Source: Mesostigma viride (Eukaryota > Streptophyta > Mesostigmatophyceae > Mesostigmatales > Mesostigmataceae). Taken from it: a DNA stretch of 57,207 nucleotides. The number at the start of each line of letters is the position of its first letter. The stretch's first letter is position 1. The DNA is taken from assembly GCA_009746045.1 (NCBI GenBank), contig RPFO01000080.1:10679242-10736448 (forward strand), read 5' to 3'. The notes under the pieces are model-generated. The model saw nothing but the letters and a program-made list of their open reading frames with translations, had not been told where the DNA came from and did not search any database. Of this stretch, positions 28,961-42,200 are shown piece by piece. The position numbers and the translations under genes were made by a program.

Positions 28961-29753
28961 AAAAGACCCTAGTAGCCAGGGGCATTAATTTATTAGCTAG
29001 CTTCTCTCACTGCGCCACAAGTGGGCAGGCCACAGAGCGCTCTCTCCACCAGGGGCATGAAGTACGTGGTCTCAAACCTCTCCGCTAGGGGCATGGCATA
29101 TATCATTGCGGCAATGGAAAACAAACAAAAGCCATGGCTACGGATGTTGCGTCAAACGCATATGGCACTGTCATCCGTTTATGATGTTTGCAGAAGGTCC
29201 ATAAAAAATGGTTCATACTCCGTTACTTGCCAATCAAGACATTATCAAAGAGACACCAGCGCAGGCCAGAAATCGGGAGAATCCGGACCATGGTAGCTCG
29301 AGCCTGCCGTTATTATCGATCTAATATAATATGCATGAATGATTTTGTACGTCGACACAAAATTATGGATGGATGGCATCGATCTTTAATTTCAGAATTT
29401 GCTGCGAGATCATTTCATAATTTCCTTTACGTGTAAATCGCATGATACACATGTCATCAAGGCCATAGACTCATGCACCAGTACGAGAAAATCGATGCTG
29501 CCGGGGATGTTCGGAGCAATCAAGGTGCATCCTTACTCGTTTCCATGCATGCCTGTCAAACTCGATACATACTCAATACTAGTAGGAGCAACGTTTTCAT
29601 TTGAGTAGACCAGCTCACAATCGAGCACCAAATGACATTGTAAGGGTTATGTGCAACATCAGTTCACAAATTAGGAGGGGAGGGTATGCACTTTTGCATA
29701 CGGCACCCGCCAGTTGGCGATGTCCAAGCATGAGCACTACATTCTGATGAGCA
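28961..29753. other. Convergent intergenic region between IMP2 and FAM204A-like genes
   Basis: Contains the second copy of the GACACCAGCGCAGGCCAGAA-type repeat at 29241-29312 and (TAGG)GGCATG duplications at 29050-29100. No gene supported. Confidence 0.5.
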
Positions 29754-32571
29754 CTACATGTTGCCTTTCATCTCCCATCGACGTTTCATCTCCAACCTGG
29801 GTCACACACAAGCAGGCATGGTGGGTCCACATATTTCCAACAAGGCAGCCACGGTTAACGATCTTGTGAACAGAAGCAAAATAAGGCAGCTGCGCTGACC
29901 AAAGAAGGCATAGGAGGCATCCGTCACTGATGGTGAGAACAGCGAAAAAGCAGGACGCGAACAGTTTCTACATGAACCTTGGCCGAACACAAGAAATATC
30001 TGCCCACTGACATAGCCATGATGAGCTGGCAACAGCTCAGGATGCTACTTCACTGCTTGGGATCACAAAAGGTGATAACTATGAATAGATAAAGGACATA
30101 CCCCCACTTTAGCTTGGGTTTCTTGTGGGCGTTTCGCTCTGCCTGACTGGCCTGCATGCCACCGAAGACAAAGAGGAGGATAGATAAGAAAAAAAGGGAT
30201 GAAACAGGACAGATTATGACGTGTTTTCTTCAGAAAGCAACAAACGTGAAAACGCAAGCGCCCAAATCTGATTATGACAATAATATAATATGATTATGAC
30301 AATAATATATAATATGTCAATAATAGCATGTGCCATAATAACTACGACATGTGAGCAGCAATACCATCTGCCATAATAGACATGAGACTCAGATCAGTTT
30401 AAAATCTTAACAACACATTTGGTCTGTGTATTTCAGAAATATCTAAAATTTCATCAATCCAAGGCTATACCATAACCGAAACGTTATCAAACGGATAAAA
30501 GAATTGAATCGATGAGAAAAAGTTGACATAGGGTGTCCAAAGCTGGCGGATAAAGAAACCATAATATGATGATGCAAGGCTTGGAGAAATATCTCCAATA
30601 ATACGGAGATCAATAAATGAATGATGATGCTGGCTGTTCGACAATAGTACAGCAAAAAAGGATCAACGGCAGAGGTGGAATAAGACGTAAATGCTTGCTG
30701 GGCCAGGACCGCATCCACATGGCCAGCGCATGGCCTCCGCATGGCCAGACTGTGATGGTGATAGATCCCAAGCTACAGCGGCTACCCTTCCACCTCACCA
30801 CCAAGAAACTATGTTCCGAGAACCAGACTTGCCATCCCTCGCCATATGAGAGCCGCGGGATTATTTGATCATGGAAACTTCATGTAATCACAAACAATTA
30901 GACACAGTGAGTAATAAACTGCAGTAACTAATAAACTTCGATAATTAATAAACTACGATAAGTAATAAACTACAATTAGCAATAAACTTCAATAAGTAAT
31001 AAACTACAATAAGTGGACCAGCCATAGATGGTGCCCGCACTAAAGACAGGAGTGCACACATCAGTATCCATCTTTCCTAATTAATTTCTAAGCTTCGCTC
31101 ACCTTGCCTAGTTATAGAAGGGCCCCCACCTGGAGCGCCTGGGACGACTCGTGGTCCTGCACACAACTGTAAGAGTCTTATCTGATTCTATCTGATTCTC
31201 GAGGAGTGGCACTCGCGAGTTGTATGTGCTAGTTTATGCTACCAGAAAAACCTTATACCCCTCTTACTTAACTGTAGATATCGCCCACCTGCAGCGCTGG
31301 GAGAACTCATGGTCCTGCAGACAGTCACATCCAACCTAATCTAGTTACAAACACCTGCTATCTTATCGCCTCCTATTTAATCATGACCATTGCCCCACCT
31401 GCAGCGATTGGGAGAACTCGTGGTCCTGCACCGCCCGCGCCAGCTCCCTCCTATGCTGCGATCGCGCCAGCTGGTCATTCAAGTGTGCGGCCGCGTCGTA
31501 GTCACGCCGCTCGATCGCAAGCTCGACGGCTTTCTCCAGCACGCTGCCGCCCTTGCCCTGGGGGAGGGGAACAAGCGTGGCCATTAATCAATTGTGCACG
31601 TTCACCTAAGTTAATTGAAAGCCATAGAAAACCCTTGATGAAATGCATATGAAACCCCGCCACAGTTGAGTCGGTACTGAAATACTTGTCTCAATTGTAA
31701 AAGCAGCTGAATGCCCTGTGGCCCCGTGGTATACCCAATGAAGCACCTTCACTGTGAATTATGGTAATGCATAGCATCTTTTCCGGCAGGCAGCCGGTTG
31801 GTGTTACAGAGTTGTTAGTTACTGCAGGCTGCACTAACTGAGGCATGGACACAAAACATCAACACAACCAACGTTTCAAGGTTTTAACAGCGCAGCAAGT
31901 ACGCCATGTGAATGGGCAAAGTGGCACTATCCACCTAGACGACGTAACAAGTGAAGACTACCAGCAGTCTGCCTAGATTCGGCCCATCCGACACGAATTC
32001 TTCAACGTAACAAGTGAAGATTACCTGCAGTCTACGAATTTTTCAACATAACGAGTGAAGACTCACCGTGAGGGCGTCCAAGGTTCCATGGGACGTCCCC
32101 CGGAAGCGTTGCTGCTCCAACAGATGCGCTTGCAGCTCTTGCTTCACGGGAGCGTCTATATTTGTTGCCACTGCCTTTGCAGGACCTGCATGACTTGTCG
32201 CGCCCGCGGTCTTCTCGGCAGTGATTGATGCCTTGGCTAGTTTCGAGGAGCCGCCAGGGGTGCTCCCGACTATGGCGTCGCTGCCTGCCTTTCTTTTCTC
32301 TCGCTTCGCGCAGCTCGTCAGGTACTTCTCGTGGAGAGCCTGGCGCTGAGAAGTAAGTGCCTGGATCATACGGAAGGATGCAGGCGTAAGAAGGAATCCA
32401 CGTGTTTAGATGATGCGCGTAATTGGGGGAATACGGGGCAGACAACACCGGTCCTATGAGCTATGGGTGAGCGGCAAGACTCACTTGTATCCGCTCCCAT
32501 TGAGCATCGGAAATGCCGCGAGGTCGAGTGTTGCCTTCCTCTTGGCCGGTTAAATCAACTGAGGCGGACAT
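29754..32571 (-). CDS. FAM204A: FAM204A-like protein, 5 exons
   Basis: Exons 32571-32485, 32360-32067, 31557-31399, 30151-30102 and 29796-29754. The first three introns are phase 0 and the last phase 2; all GT-AG; 210 aa. The order matches what I recall of vertebrate FAM204A (~233 aa): GISDAQWERIQ (family GIPxxxWxKFQ), basic AKREKRKAG, LEKAVELAIERRDYDAAAHL with LNDQLA and LARAVQDHEF (family LExxIxxAxxxWxxxxAExLSxQLA...IAxAxxCxxF), then KKPKLKWG / LEMKRRWEMKGNM at the C-terminus (family KLxWGFExKxRWExKxNM). The molecular function of the family is not established. The final exon is only 43 nt. Divergent with the sialidase gene, 695 bp apart. Confidence 0.78.
31130..31325 (-). repeat. Two echoes of FAM204A-like exon 3 end and donor
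   Basis: The true end on the minus strand is CAGGACCACGAGTTCTCCCA, then ATCGCTGCAG/GTGGGG (31399). Copies at 31285-31320 (CAGGACCATGAGTTCTCCCA, GCGCTGCAG/GTGGGC) and 31130-31165 (CAGGACCACGAGTCGTCCCA, GGCGCTCCAG/GTGGGG). Both would function as donors on sequence. Confidence 0.8.
31938..32066 (-). repeat. Two echoes of the 5' end of FAM204A-like intron 2
   Basis: After the true donor (GTGAGTCTTCACTCGTTATG) come GTAATCTTCACTTGTTACG (about 32030) and GTAGTCTTCACTTGTTACG (about 31970), each preceded by GCAGACTG or similar ending in a possible exon end. Confidence 0.7.
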
Positions 32572-33266
32572 CGATTACTGCCTGAACCGGGGCACCGGAG
32601 AACATGGAGGCATATTTCCTGCCGATAATTTACCCGTAACCGTCTCGTTGGCGACGTTCATAAAGGTATGTCGTCTTCTTCACGTTTCACGGGCATATGA
32701 CTTCTGGGGGCGTAGCATAGAAGTGCTGAAGTACCCGAATGGCGTTATCTAAACCGTCTCGTGAATTGTGAAATTTTGCTAATATTAGCGCTACACTTCT
32801 GCACAGTGCACAGAATGGCAGCCTGCGCTACAGTTATCTGCCGTGCTGTTGTAGGCACGCTAAAATTTTCTCCTTTTTATCGTTAAAATCCCGCGAACTC
32901 GAAGCTGCTGCCCGTCAAACCTTACAATGTAGGACGTCTACTGTAGCTGCGATGTGAAAACTCATTGCTGTCTCAATTTCCGAATGCCGTACACGTGTAC
33001 GTCTCGAACAAGCAATGTGTAATTGCAAACTGCAGAAACGCGCCACGTGTACACGGATGCTGGACTGCTGGGCTGCTGGCGTCGTGATCATCAGAACTTC
33101 CCGTAACCTTCGCCATTCACTGCTCACGTTGCGAACAGTGACCAAGTGGCTAGGCGAAGAACGTTCACGAGCATTCTGCGTCGCGTGTGGCGGAGCGAAA
33201 GGAGCGAGTCCAGAAGCACATTACGGGCATTGAGGCATTTGACTGGGTCCGCACGCTCTGGGGCTC
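32572..33266. promoter_or_regulatory. Divergent promoter region, FAM204A-like / sialidase
   Basis: 695 bp between two start codons. Contains two near-palindromic ACACGTGTAC motifs (about 32990-33005 and 33040-33055), G-box-like ACGTG cores. The regulatory role is inferred from position. Confidence 0.45.
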
Positions 33267-36200
33267 ATGGCTGCAATCGACGTGGATAACAAGCTGGAAT
33301 TTGTCTTTGACGAAAAGAAGTCTCCTTGCAGCAGCTGCCATGCGGCTTCGATCCTCCCAACCGCTGGTGGAACCTTCCTCGTGACGTGGTTTGGTGAGGG
33401 CTGCGGATGCTCCGTGCGTGGGCGGTGCCCGATGCCCACGTCGATGATTATAGGGTGCGCGGCAGTGAATTTATTCCCCGGATGCGTCGGGTGCCTAGCG
33501 ATGAAGGATGAGACTCCGTGAGGCAGCTTTTATTGACGATGTGTCGACAGGGACAGAGAGGTGACCCTGACGGGTCGCCGGCCCGGCATCAGCATTGGAC
33601 ATTCTTGGCCTATCTCGCCTGCTGCAGTTGTCCAGCTGTGGAAGGGAATTCTCGCCGCCTCGTGCATTGTCCGTGCTAGCAAGTTCGGCGATGCCGTTAT
33701 CTGGCCAGCCAAGCCGTTGGTGCTGCTGCTTAGTTCTATTTGTACTGCCCCTCGAAGCGTTTAGAATCCAGGGATTAAGGTTTCCCGTGCTTCCCTCAAC
33801 CTCAGGACTCAACCCCATTCGCGGTCCTGCCCTCGACTGCATGCCTTTTACTGCCTGCCTTTTGCCGCCTGCCTTTTGCCGCCTGCCTTTGCCGCCTTCC
33901 TATGGACTTAACCCAGGACTCGACCCCATTCGTGGCCCTGCCTTTAACTGCCTGCCTTTTACTGCCTTCCTTATGCCGCATGCCTTTGGCCGCCTGCTTT
34001 TGCCGCCTTCCTAGGTCCTACCACCTGCCTTTGGCCGCCTTCGGTATGTCGAACCGCCTTTTCTTTCTTTTCATGAATGTCCTACCGCCCTGCTTAAACC
34101 ACCGTTCAGGAGGCTCCCGTGAGGGCGAGCACGACGTGGCCATCTGGGTGTCCCACCGCAGTGCGCCCGGTGCCTGGTCGACGCCGACGTGCGCCGCAAA
34201 GGTGTGCGACGCGGCCCACTGGAACCCGGTGCTGGCCAGGGACCCTGGCGGTGACGGCTCCCTCTGGCTGTTCTTCAAAGTGGGCAACCGCATCAGTACG
34301 TCCGGATCGACGCCCCACGTCCTCAACCTGTTGGAATTATCAGTACCTTCGATGGTAGCTTGTGAGCTACCTCTAGTGCCAAGAAAGAGCACAGTCAGTA
34401 TAGCAGCACTCACCTTCCTACTAATCGTTAGTCAACATCCCACCCCCTGGTTCATGCCCTCTCCTATTTACCCCGCCGAGCACGTGCAGGCTACTGGCAT
34501 CTCCAGGCCACTGGGTCAATCACCCGGCCACGCATTCACGCCCTCTTCTTCACCTACCTCGCCTGGCGTGCGCTGCCAATAGGCTAGGTATACCTCTCAT
34601 ATACCTCTCACATACCTCACTTATACCTCACATAGACCTCACATAAACCTCACATATACCTCACTTATACTTCACATAGACCTCACCACCGCTGGGTATG
34701 AGATACTACCCTGCTCCGTGTTGTGCTGACTAGGACATGCCTGCTGCGCTGTTCCGGTCTGAGTCCCCAGGCCACTGGCTCACCTTGATCCATCCCCACT
34801 ACTGCCCACCTCGCGTCCATCGCGTCGCCTGCTCGCGTCCGCAGGCCACTGGCTCACCTTGATCCATCCCCACTACTGCCCACCTCGCGTCCATCGCGTC
34901 GCCTGCTCGCGTCCGCAGGCCACTGGCTCACCTTGATCCATCCCCACTACTGCCCACCTCACCCCTATCGCGTTGGCTGCTCGCGTCCTCAGGCCACTGG
35001 GTCACCTACTACGTGAAGTCCACTGATGAAGGCCACACGTGGTCCGCGCCGAGAGAGCTTGTCCCGGGCAAGGAGGGCGTGGGAGGCAGGTCCGTAGCAA
35101 AGGGCATGCCACATTTGAGTGATGGCTGGAACTCCGAAAACCTGAGGGGAAAAAAAAAAAGAAGAAGAAAGAAAGTAGAAAGGGGAAAGAAAAGGAGGAA
35201 TCCGGATGTGACAAGGGCCGGCCACCCAGTTGCGACCAGTCAGTGCTTCTTTGCAGCATTCAGTCAGTCAGAGAGGGTGCATCTGAAGCGCTGTCATTTG
35301 CAAATAGAAGAAGATTGAAAATAGCTGCGTGTGAAGTCCACGTGGGCTGCAAGTTGCCAAGTCTTGCCCTGGGGATGTTAGTTTGGTCCCGAACGCTCTT
35401 CTGGCCTAGCTCCGGCCTTTGTTGGTCAAAAGCAAGTGCGGTATAGAGCTCGACTCACCCTGATATTCTTAGACTGCTGTCTGGCACGACTACCCCTGAT
35501 GTTCTTAGAGTGCTGTATGGCATGACTCACCCTGGTATTATTAGATGCAATAATTTGATGGGGACCATCGTGTAAGTGCAGGTCTTGTCCAGTTGCTTGT
35601 TGTTGGCACTTTCTTCACGGCCTCTCAGAATGTGTAAAAGTGCAACGGATCTTCCCTGTTTGCCCCCTGACATGGTTACCCCCGAGCACTACCCCATTAT
35701 CCCCCCCTCATCCCCTCTCTGGGGGTTGTGGGTTAACCCTGGGTATGCCCCTAAAAACCCTCAGGCTCCGGGAGAGGCCTTTCGATTCTCCCAAACCGGC
35801 GCCTCTAAATGTGTTCCAAGCCTAACTGTGGGCTCTGGACCATGGGGCAGCCTTACTGCATCCGCTATGAGTCAGCCATGCTTTGCCCATGCAGAGAGCC
35901 ACTCTCTGCTGAGACGCCATCATGCCCTAGCCATTGCTTAGCCATGATCATCTTCCACCCCATGTCCGCAACTTTGCAGAGCTGCTGGAATACATGGTGG
36001 TGCAGGTGCACCATAGTTGTGCACCCCGAGTAGGTGGCAGTTTACACCCACCACCTGCAGGTTGTCGCCTAGAATGTAATGAAAACCATATGCCCCTTCT
36101 CTGGGATATGTGTTACATATCCTCCCCATGGAGGTATGTTCTTAATTAATTAGTTAATTAATCCCCTCTCCACCATCCACCACTTGCTCTCGTCCCCCCA

Positions 36201-39200
36201 ACCTGCGCTCATCCCCCCCACCTGCGCTCATCCCCCCCCCCCCCGGCTCCCATCCCCACCACCTGCTCTCATCCCCCCCACCTGCTCTCGTCCACCCCCT
36301 CCGCACCCAACCATCCCTCTTCCTCCCCCCCCCTGCAGGGGCCCCGTAAAGAACAAGCCGATCGTCTCGTCCCTCTCGCGACACTGGCTCGCGCCGGCCT
36401 CTGACGAGAAGGGCCAGTGGTCGGTATTTCTGGACCGCAGCGAGGACAATGGCGCCACCTGGACAAGGACGCCGTTCCTGCCGCTGGCGACCGCAGGGGT
36501 GAAAGGAGGCAATGACCACGCGGGAGGAAGCAAGAGGGCCGAGGAAGGGAAAGGAGGTGGCCAAGGCAAAGGGGCAGGCGGCAGCAGTAGTAGAGCGGTT
36601 CCGCCAGACACGGGGGTCATCCAGCCCAGCCTGTGGGAGAGTGCCCCGGGCAGGGTGCACATGCTCATGCGGTCCGACTGCGGGTTTGTGTGCCGGTCGG
36701 ATTCGGAGGACGACGGCAGGTGGGTGCTTTGAACATTCATCCTGCGCACTGTTGTGTTGATTCTGCCGGTAGAGCATGTGCCAGTCTAGAGCTACACCAT
36801 CGTACTCTGCCGGTAGAGCATGTGCCAGTCTAGAGCTACACCATCGTACTCTGCCGGTAGAGCATGTGCTAGTCTAGAGCTACACCATAGTACTCTTTGG
36901 ATGACGACGGCAGGTGGGTGCTGTGTCTCTTGGATGTCGCTTTCCAGTGCTTGTGCCTACCAGCCATCTTGCCAACTGTTTCTATCTGTCCACCACCTGT
37001 TCTACAGACTGTTTTTATAAACCTACCAACAGTTTCGTCACTGACCTTGCGATCAGTATGCATGCTCTAGCTTGTAAGTTATAGAGCAGCTGACCTTATA
37101 GAGACCTTTATAGACCTTTATAGAGCAGCTGACCTTGCGATCAGTATGCATGCTCTAGCTTGTAAGTTATAGAGCAGCTGACCTTATAGAGACCTTTATA
37201 GACCTTTATAGAGCAGCGGACCTTGCGATCAGTATGCATGCTCTATCTTGTAAGTTATAGAGCACGTAAAAAACATGCTACACACATAGCTCAACGCACA
37301 TTGGAGGGCTTTTATGCTGCCATCCGTGTAATTGGCTGACCTTGTCTAGGTTGGCTTTTTTGGTGGCTTGCCCGTGGGCTGCTAGGATAAATAGTCAGGT
37401 GAGGTTGACCGCAGTGAAAAAAAGGCTAGACTCAAGGTGCAATCGCCGTCGCTGTTCTTTGTTATCACGTCAAATTGGGTCATGGTATGCACAACACAAG
37501 CATTGCGGTTGCGTGGCTGTGCGTATTGTAGTGCGGTGGCAAGGGGCTGATGTTTAAAGTAGCAGTATTTAGCAGTAATATGTTTTCATAATACAGTAGT
37601 CATACAGTAGTTATACAGTAGTCATACAGTAGTTATACAGTAGTCATACAGTAGTCATACAGTAGTTATACAGTAGTCATACAGTAGTTATACAGTAGTT
37701 ATACAGTAGTCATACAGTAGTCATACAGTAGTTATACAGTAGTTATGCACTAGTTATACAGTAGTTATACAGTAATTATTGCCCTATATACTACGATTTT
37801 AGACAGTGAAAAGTTTGCACAAACCCTTCCGCAAACTGTTGCCGCGTGCGAGTAGCGCGCCGCGGCGACCGCGATTGGGGGGTCAACCGTAGGGGTTCCA
37901 TTACATGCTTGCCGTGGGCTTGGTTGCGTCCACTGGTTGCGCACCAACGTGTGTCCCATTTGTGTCCCATTGGGGCCAAAATCTTGTGGGACAGCAAACT
38001 ACGTGATTTTGGCTGGCCTGCTGAAAGTTGTTTGCCCAAACTCTCGCCAAAAGTGTTGCGTAAACTCTTCCGTATTCGAGTAGCGCGGCGTATTGACCAC
38101 AGAATTGCGATTGAAGCGGTATGATTGTGTCCATGTCTTCACCACCAATTACCCACCACGGGGTCCTATACGAATAAAGACTAGTAGGCGGTCCTTGAGA
38201 CCCGCGGGGCTAGAGGGCTAGTCGCCGACCAGTCCTGATTAAATTTGCAGTAGCGACACAGCGAACACGTGCACAGTGGACAAAATGTGTTCGCTGTGCG
38301 ATGTTCAGAGACATCCATGATACCGGTAGAACGAGCACCAATTACCCACCACGGGTCCTATACGAATAAAGACGCGCAGCTAGACGGCTAGTCGTCGACC
38401 AGTCCTGATGACATGTACATTAGCGACACAGCGACCACTTGCACGGTGAACAATACGAGTTCAGTGTGCAACGTTCAGAGACATCCACAAGGAATAGTTG
38501 TAGAACGCTCCGTGTTCCATCCGACGAACCCTGGACTACATTCCATAAATGATAGCAGGATCATTTATGGAATAGAAAACCTGCAGAACCTGATGGCTGG
38601 GGTGTAGGGCAAAATGTATTATCGTTCCTATTTTCGTGGACGACTTCTGCACTGTCGAAGTCCGGAAATGCCCTCGGCTGGGCTGTGCAATGTAAATATT
38701 GCGTGGACTAATTCAGTAATCTACGATGCTTGCTCAAGGAACTGATGCCGGGAGATCAACCGGTGGAACAGCCAGCGAGCGCTCCAAGCGCAGTGGATGC
38801 TCAAGACAAGGAGGCACGTGTGGGGCAACCCTTACCTTGCAGTAACCACGAAGGGAGCGCGACGCCTCCCGCAATGCGTGTTCGGCTAGGGATAGGGCTT
38901 TTGTCTGCAGCAGTTCGATGGATGCAGGGCTTTGTTCGGCGAACGAGCTCTCGACATGCGCTACTCCCTCGTCCGTGGCTGCCAGCCATGGAACAGAGGC
39001 CCGTGCTTCATCCAGCAGACTGACTGCCATCGTGACAATGGATGGCTGTAGCAGCACGCCCTGTCCTTGACATTTGGCTTGCCCACCCTGCACGGGTTGC
39101 CCCACACGTGCCTCCTTGTCTTGAGCATCCGCTGCGCTTGGAACGCTCGCTGGCTGTTCCACCGGTTGATCTCTGGGTATCAGTTCCTCCTCCGCAGCCG

Positions 39201-42200
39201 CTTGCTTCCCTCGCGAGTGAGTGCGTAGCCTATTCAGGCGTGTAATCTGCATCATACAAGCGGATATCCACGTTTGATGACACTACCGTCAAGAAGTGCA
39301 CTAACGATAGCAACCATACAGTGGGAAGGTCAGTGAAGGCAAGCTTAGTCTTGTACTCATAACCCATACGTGGGTGGTGGGGGGCATTGCATGCTGCCAC
39401 TACCATGCGTGCATCACATGCACAAGTCCCTGCCCATCAACAACGTCAGCGACTCACCGCTACTGTGCCCTGCAACTTTCTCGTCTGACACGGACTCCCA
39501 TAGTTCTCCACGCCGTGGAAATGTATGCTCTTCCACAACGCGGGGCTCGCCTTCTTCCATTTGTCGAGCTCCTCTACCATACGATCGATACCCGCCAATC
39601 TCTTCCACGGGTCGCCGTGCACTGGGAAGTTTTTGGCTGCATCGGAGAAGTCGAACGGTGTTGCGAATCGTTTCACCTGCATTGCCATTCCCGACAGACC
39701 CACAACGCAACGGCAGCGGCGCGACAAGATATAGAAGCGTCAGAAACAGCCATATGATTTCGCAGCCGCGACCACGCACTTCGCCGACTGTTACCTGTGG
39801 CATGCCGCAAGCCCCCCCACTTCCTCCCCGCAGCTCCCACTCGTGACAACTACGTCCCCAACTTGAAGTACTTGCTCTGTCTTTGAAGTAGTCCTCCGCG
39901 AAAGTCGCTGCGGCCTTGCGCTTCCCCTCCCAACGCCCCCCCGCGTTCACAACATCCGACATTCTGTATCCATTGAAGCACCCACGTGTTATCCGGCCAT
40001 AATTTCACTGTCCACGGTCAACTCAACTGCTACATGATAGCAACCTCGCGCCACGATGGTCCGGATTATACATATTGCTGGCCTCTGCTGCTTGTCTGTT
40101 TGATGTAATAATACCAGTGTGAATAAATTCATTACTTGTATGATGTTTATCGCTTATCCATTGATACACGCCGGCAATTCATCGCCTACTGCCAGGTAAA
40201 ACTCGAGAATTAATAATGCCCATCCCCGTGCAATGTAATGTAGAATGAGGTTCTCCAGGTTCTACATTCCATAAATGATCCCGCTATCATTTATGGAATG
40301 TAGTCCAGTGCTCGTCAGTTGGCGCACGAATAGTTCTACAACCATTCCTTGTAGATGTCTCTGAACATCGCACACTGAACTCGTATTGTTCACTGGGCAA
40401 GTGTTAGCTGTGTTACGCCCACGGTTACAAATGCACACGGTCTCAGTCGCACATCTCCGTAGCGCAATGGGAAAGGCAAAAGTCTCCGGAATCTCTCGAT
40501 TGGCCGGGAACTAGCGTGCCATTTTCACAGATTTTCACTCAATTTGGTCGCCCGGACTGGAATATTTGCTCGCGTTCAGTGGGCCCTAAATGTGCACACG
40601 TTCCATAGACGGTTGTAGTAGAGTAGGTGACGTGTCCGGCGGGAGACCGGCCACAAACGCCGGAGAGGCGCAATATTGGTTACTACCGGGGGCCCGGGGG
40701 CGAAGCCCCCCCGTTCTTGTACAGTAGTTATGCAGTAGTTATACAGTAGTCATACAGTAGTTATACAGTAGTCATACAGTAGTTCTACAGTAGTCATAGA
40801 GTAGTTATACAGTATTTATACACTGTCATACTGTAGTTATACAGTAGTTGTACAGTAGTTATACAGTAGTTATACAGTAGTCATACAGTAGTTATGCAGT
40901 AGTTATACAGTAGTTATACAGTAGTCATAGATTAGTCATACAGTAGTCCTACAGTAGTTACACAGTAGTTATGCAGTAGTTATACAGTAGTCATACAGTG
41001 GTCATAGATTAGTTATACAGTAGTTATACAATAGTTATACAGTAGTTATACAGTAGTCATACAGTAGTTATACAATAGTCATACCGTAGTTATACAGTAG
41101 TCATACAGTAGTTATACAGTAGTTATGCAATAGTTATACAGCAGTCATACAGTAGTTATACAGTAGTTATACAGTAGTTATACAGTAGTTATACAGTAGT
41201 TATACAGTAGTCATACAGTAGTTATTCAGTAGTCATACAGTAGTTATACAGTAGTTATGCAGTAGTTATACAGTTGTCATACAGTAGTCATAGATTAGTT
41301 ATACAGTAGTTATACAGTAGTTATACAGTAGTTATACAGTAGTTATACAGTAGTCATACAGTAGTTATACAGTAGTCATACAGTAGTTATACAGTAGTTA
41401 TACAGTAGTCATAGATTAGTTATACAGTAGTTATGCAGTAGTTATACAGTAGTCATACAGTAGTTACACAGTTGTCATACAGTAGTCATAGATTAGTTAT
41501 ACAGTAGTCATACAGTAGTCATAGATTAGTTATACAGTAGTCATACAGTAGTTATACAGTAGTCATACAGTAGTTATACAATAGTTATACAGTAGTTATA
41601 CAGTAGTTATACAGTAGTCAAACAGTAGTCATAGAGTAGTTATGCATTAGTCATACTAGTACCAAAGTGCTAGTAGTATGATTTTTCTTCTGTGGTGCCC
41701 ACATTGGGAATGACCGCTAGAATGTAGACCTTGAGGTGTTACCGTGTTTGCAAACTATAGGCATAGTATTATTTGCTACAGGTTTTGTTTGACCAGCGCG
41801 TCACCCTACACCCGCAGGAGCCGGTGCCTGCAAGTATCGCAAGTATTACTTTTGACGTGCGCCAGTATGACTTTTGGCGTGGTGCGCTACGACTGGGCCA
41901 ATGCGCTGCTATGGGACCGTCTCTCTCTGCTAAATGACATCTCTCTACTGTATGACCTGCCTCTGGGCCAATGTGCCTTTATTTGACCGTCCATATAACC
42001 GTCTCTCTCCACCCACAGGGCTGGTGCCCTAACAAAATGCTGCGACCTTTAGTTGCTCTCATTTTTGCAAGCCATCGGCTCATTTGACTCAACACTCGGA
42101 GGCCGTTGCTCATCACTCGCAGGAGCTGGCGCCCCGTCTACAAGACGCGCCTCCCCAACAACAACAGCGGACTCGACGTGGCCCAGCTGGCGCTGCCCAC

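Noticed and set aside
31381-39962. One minus-strand gene from 39962 to 29754 interleaved with the sialidase
   Set aside because: A good first exon (ATG at 32571, donor at 32484) and FAM204A-like homology show that 32571-29754 is a separate gene; the 39962-38734 gene is nested, not interleaved.
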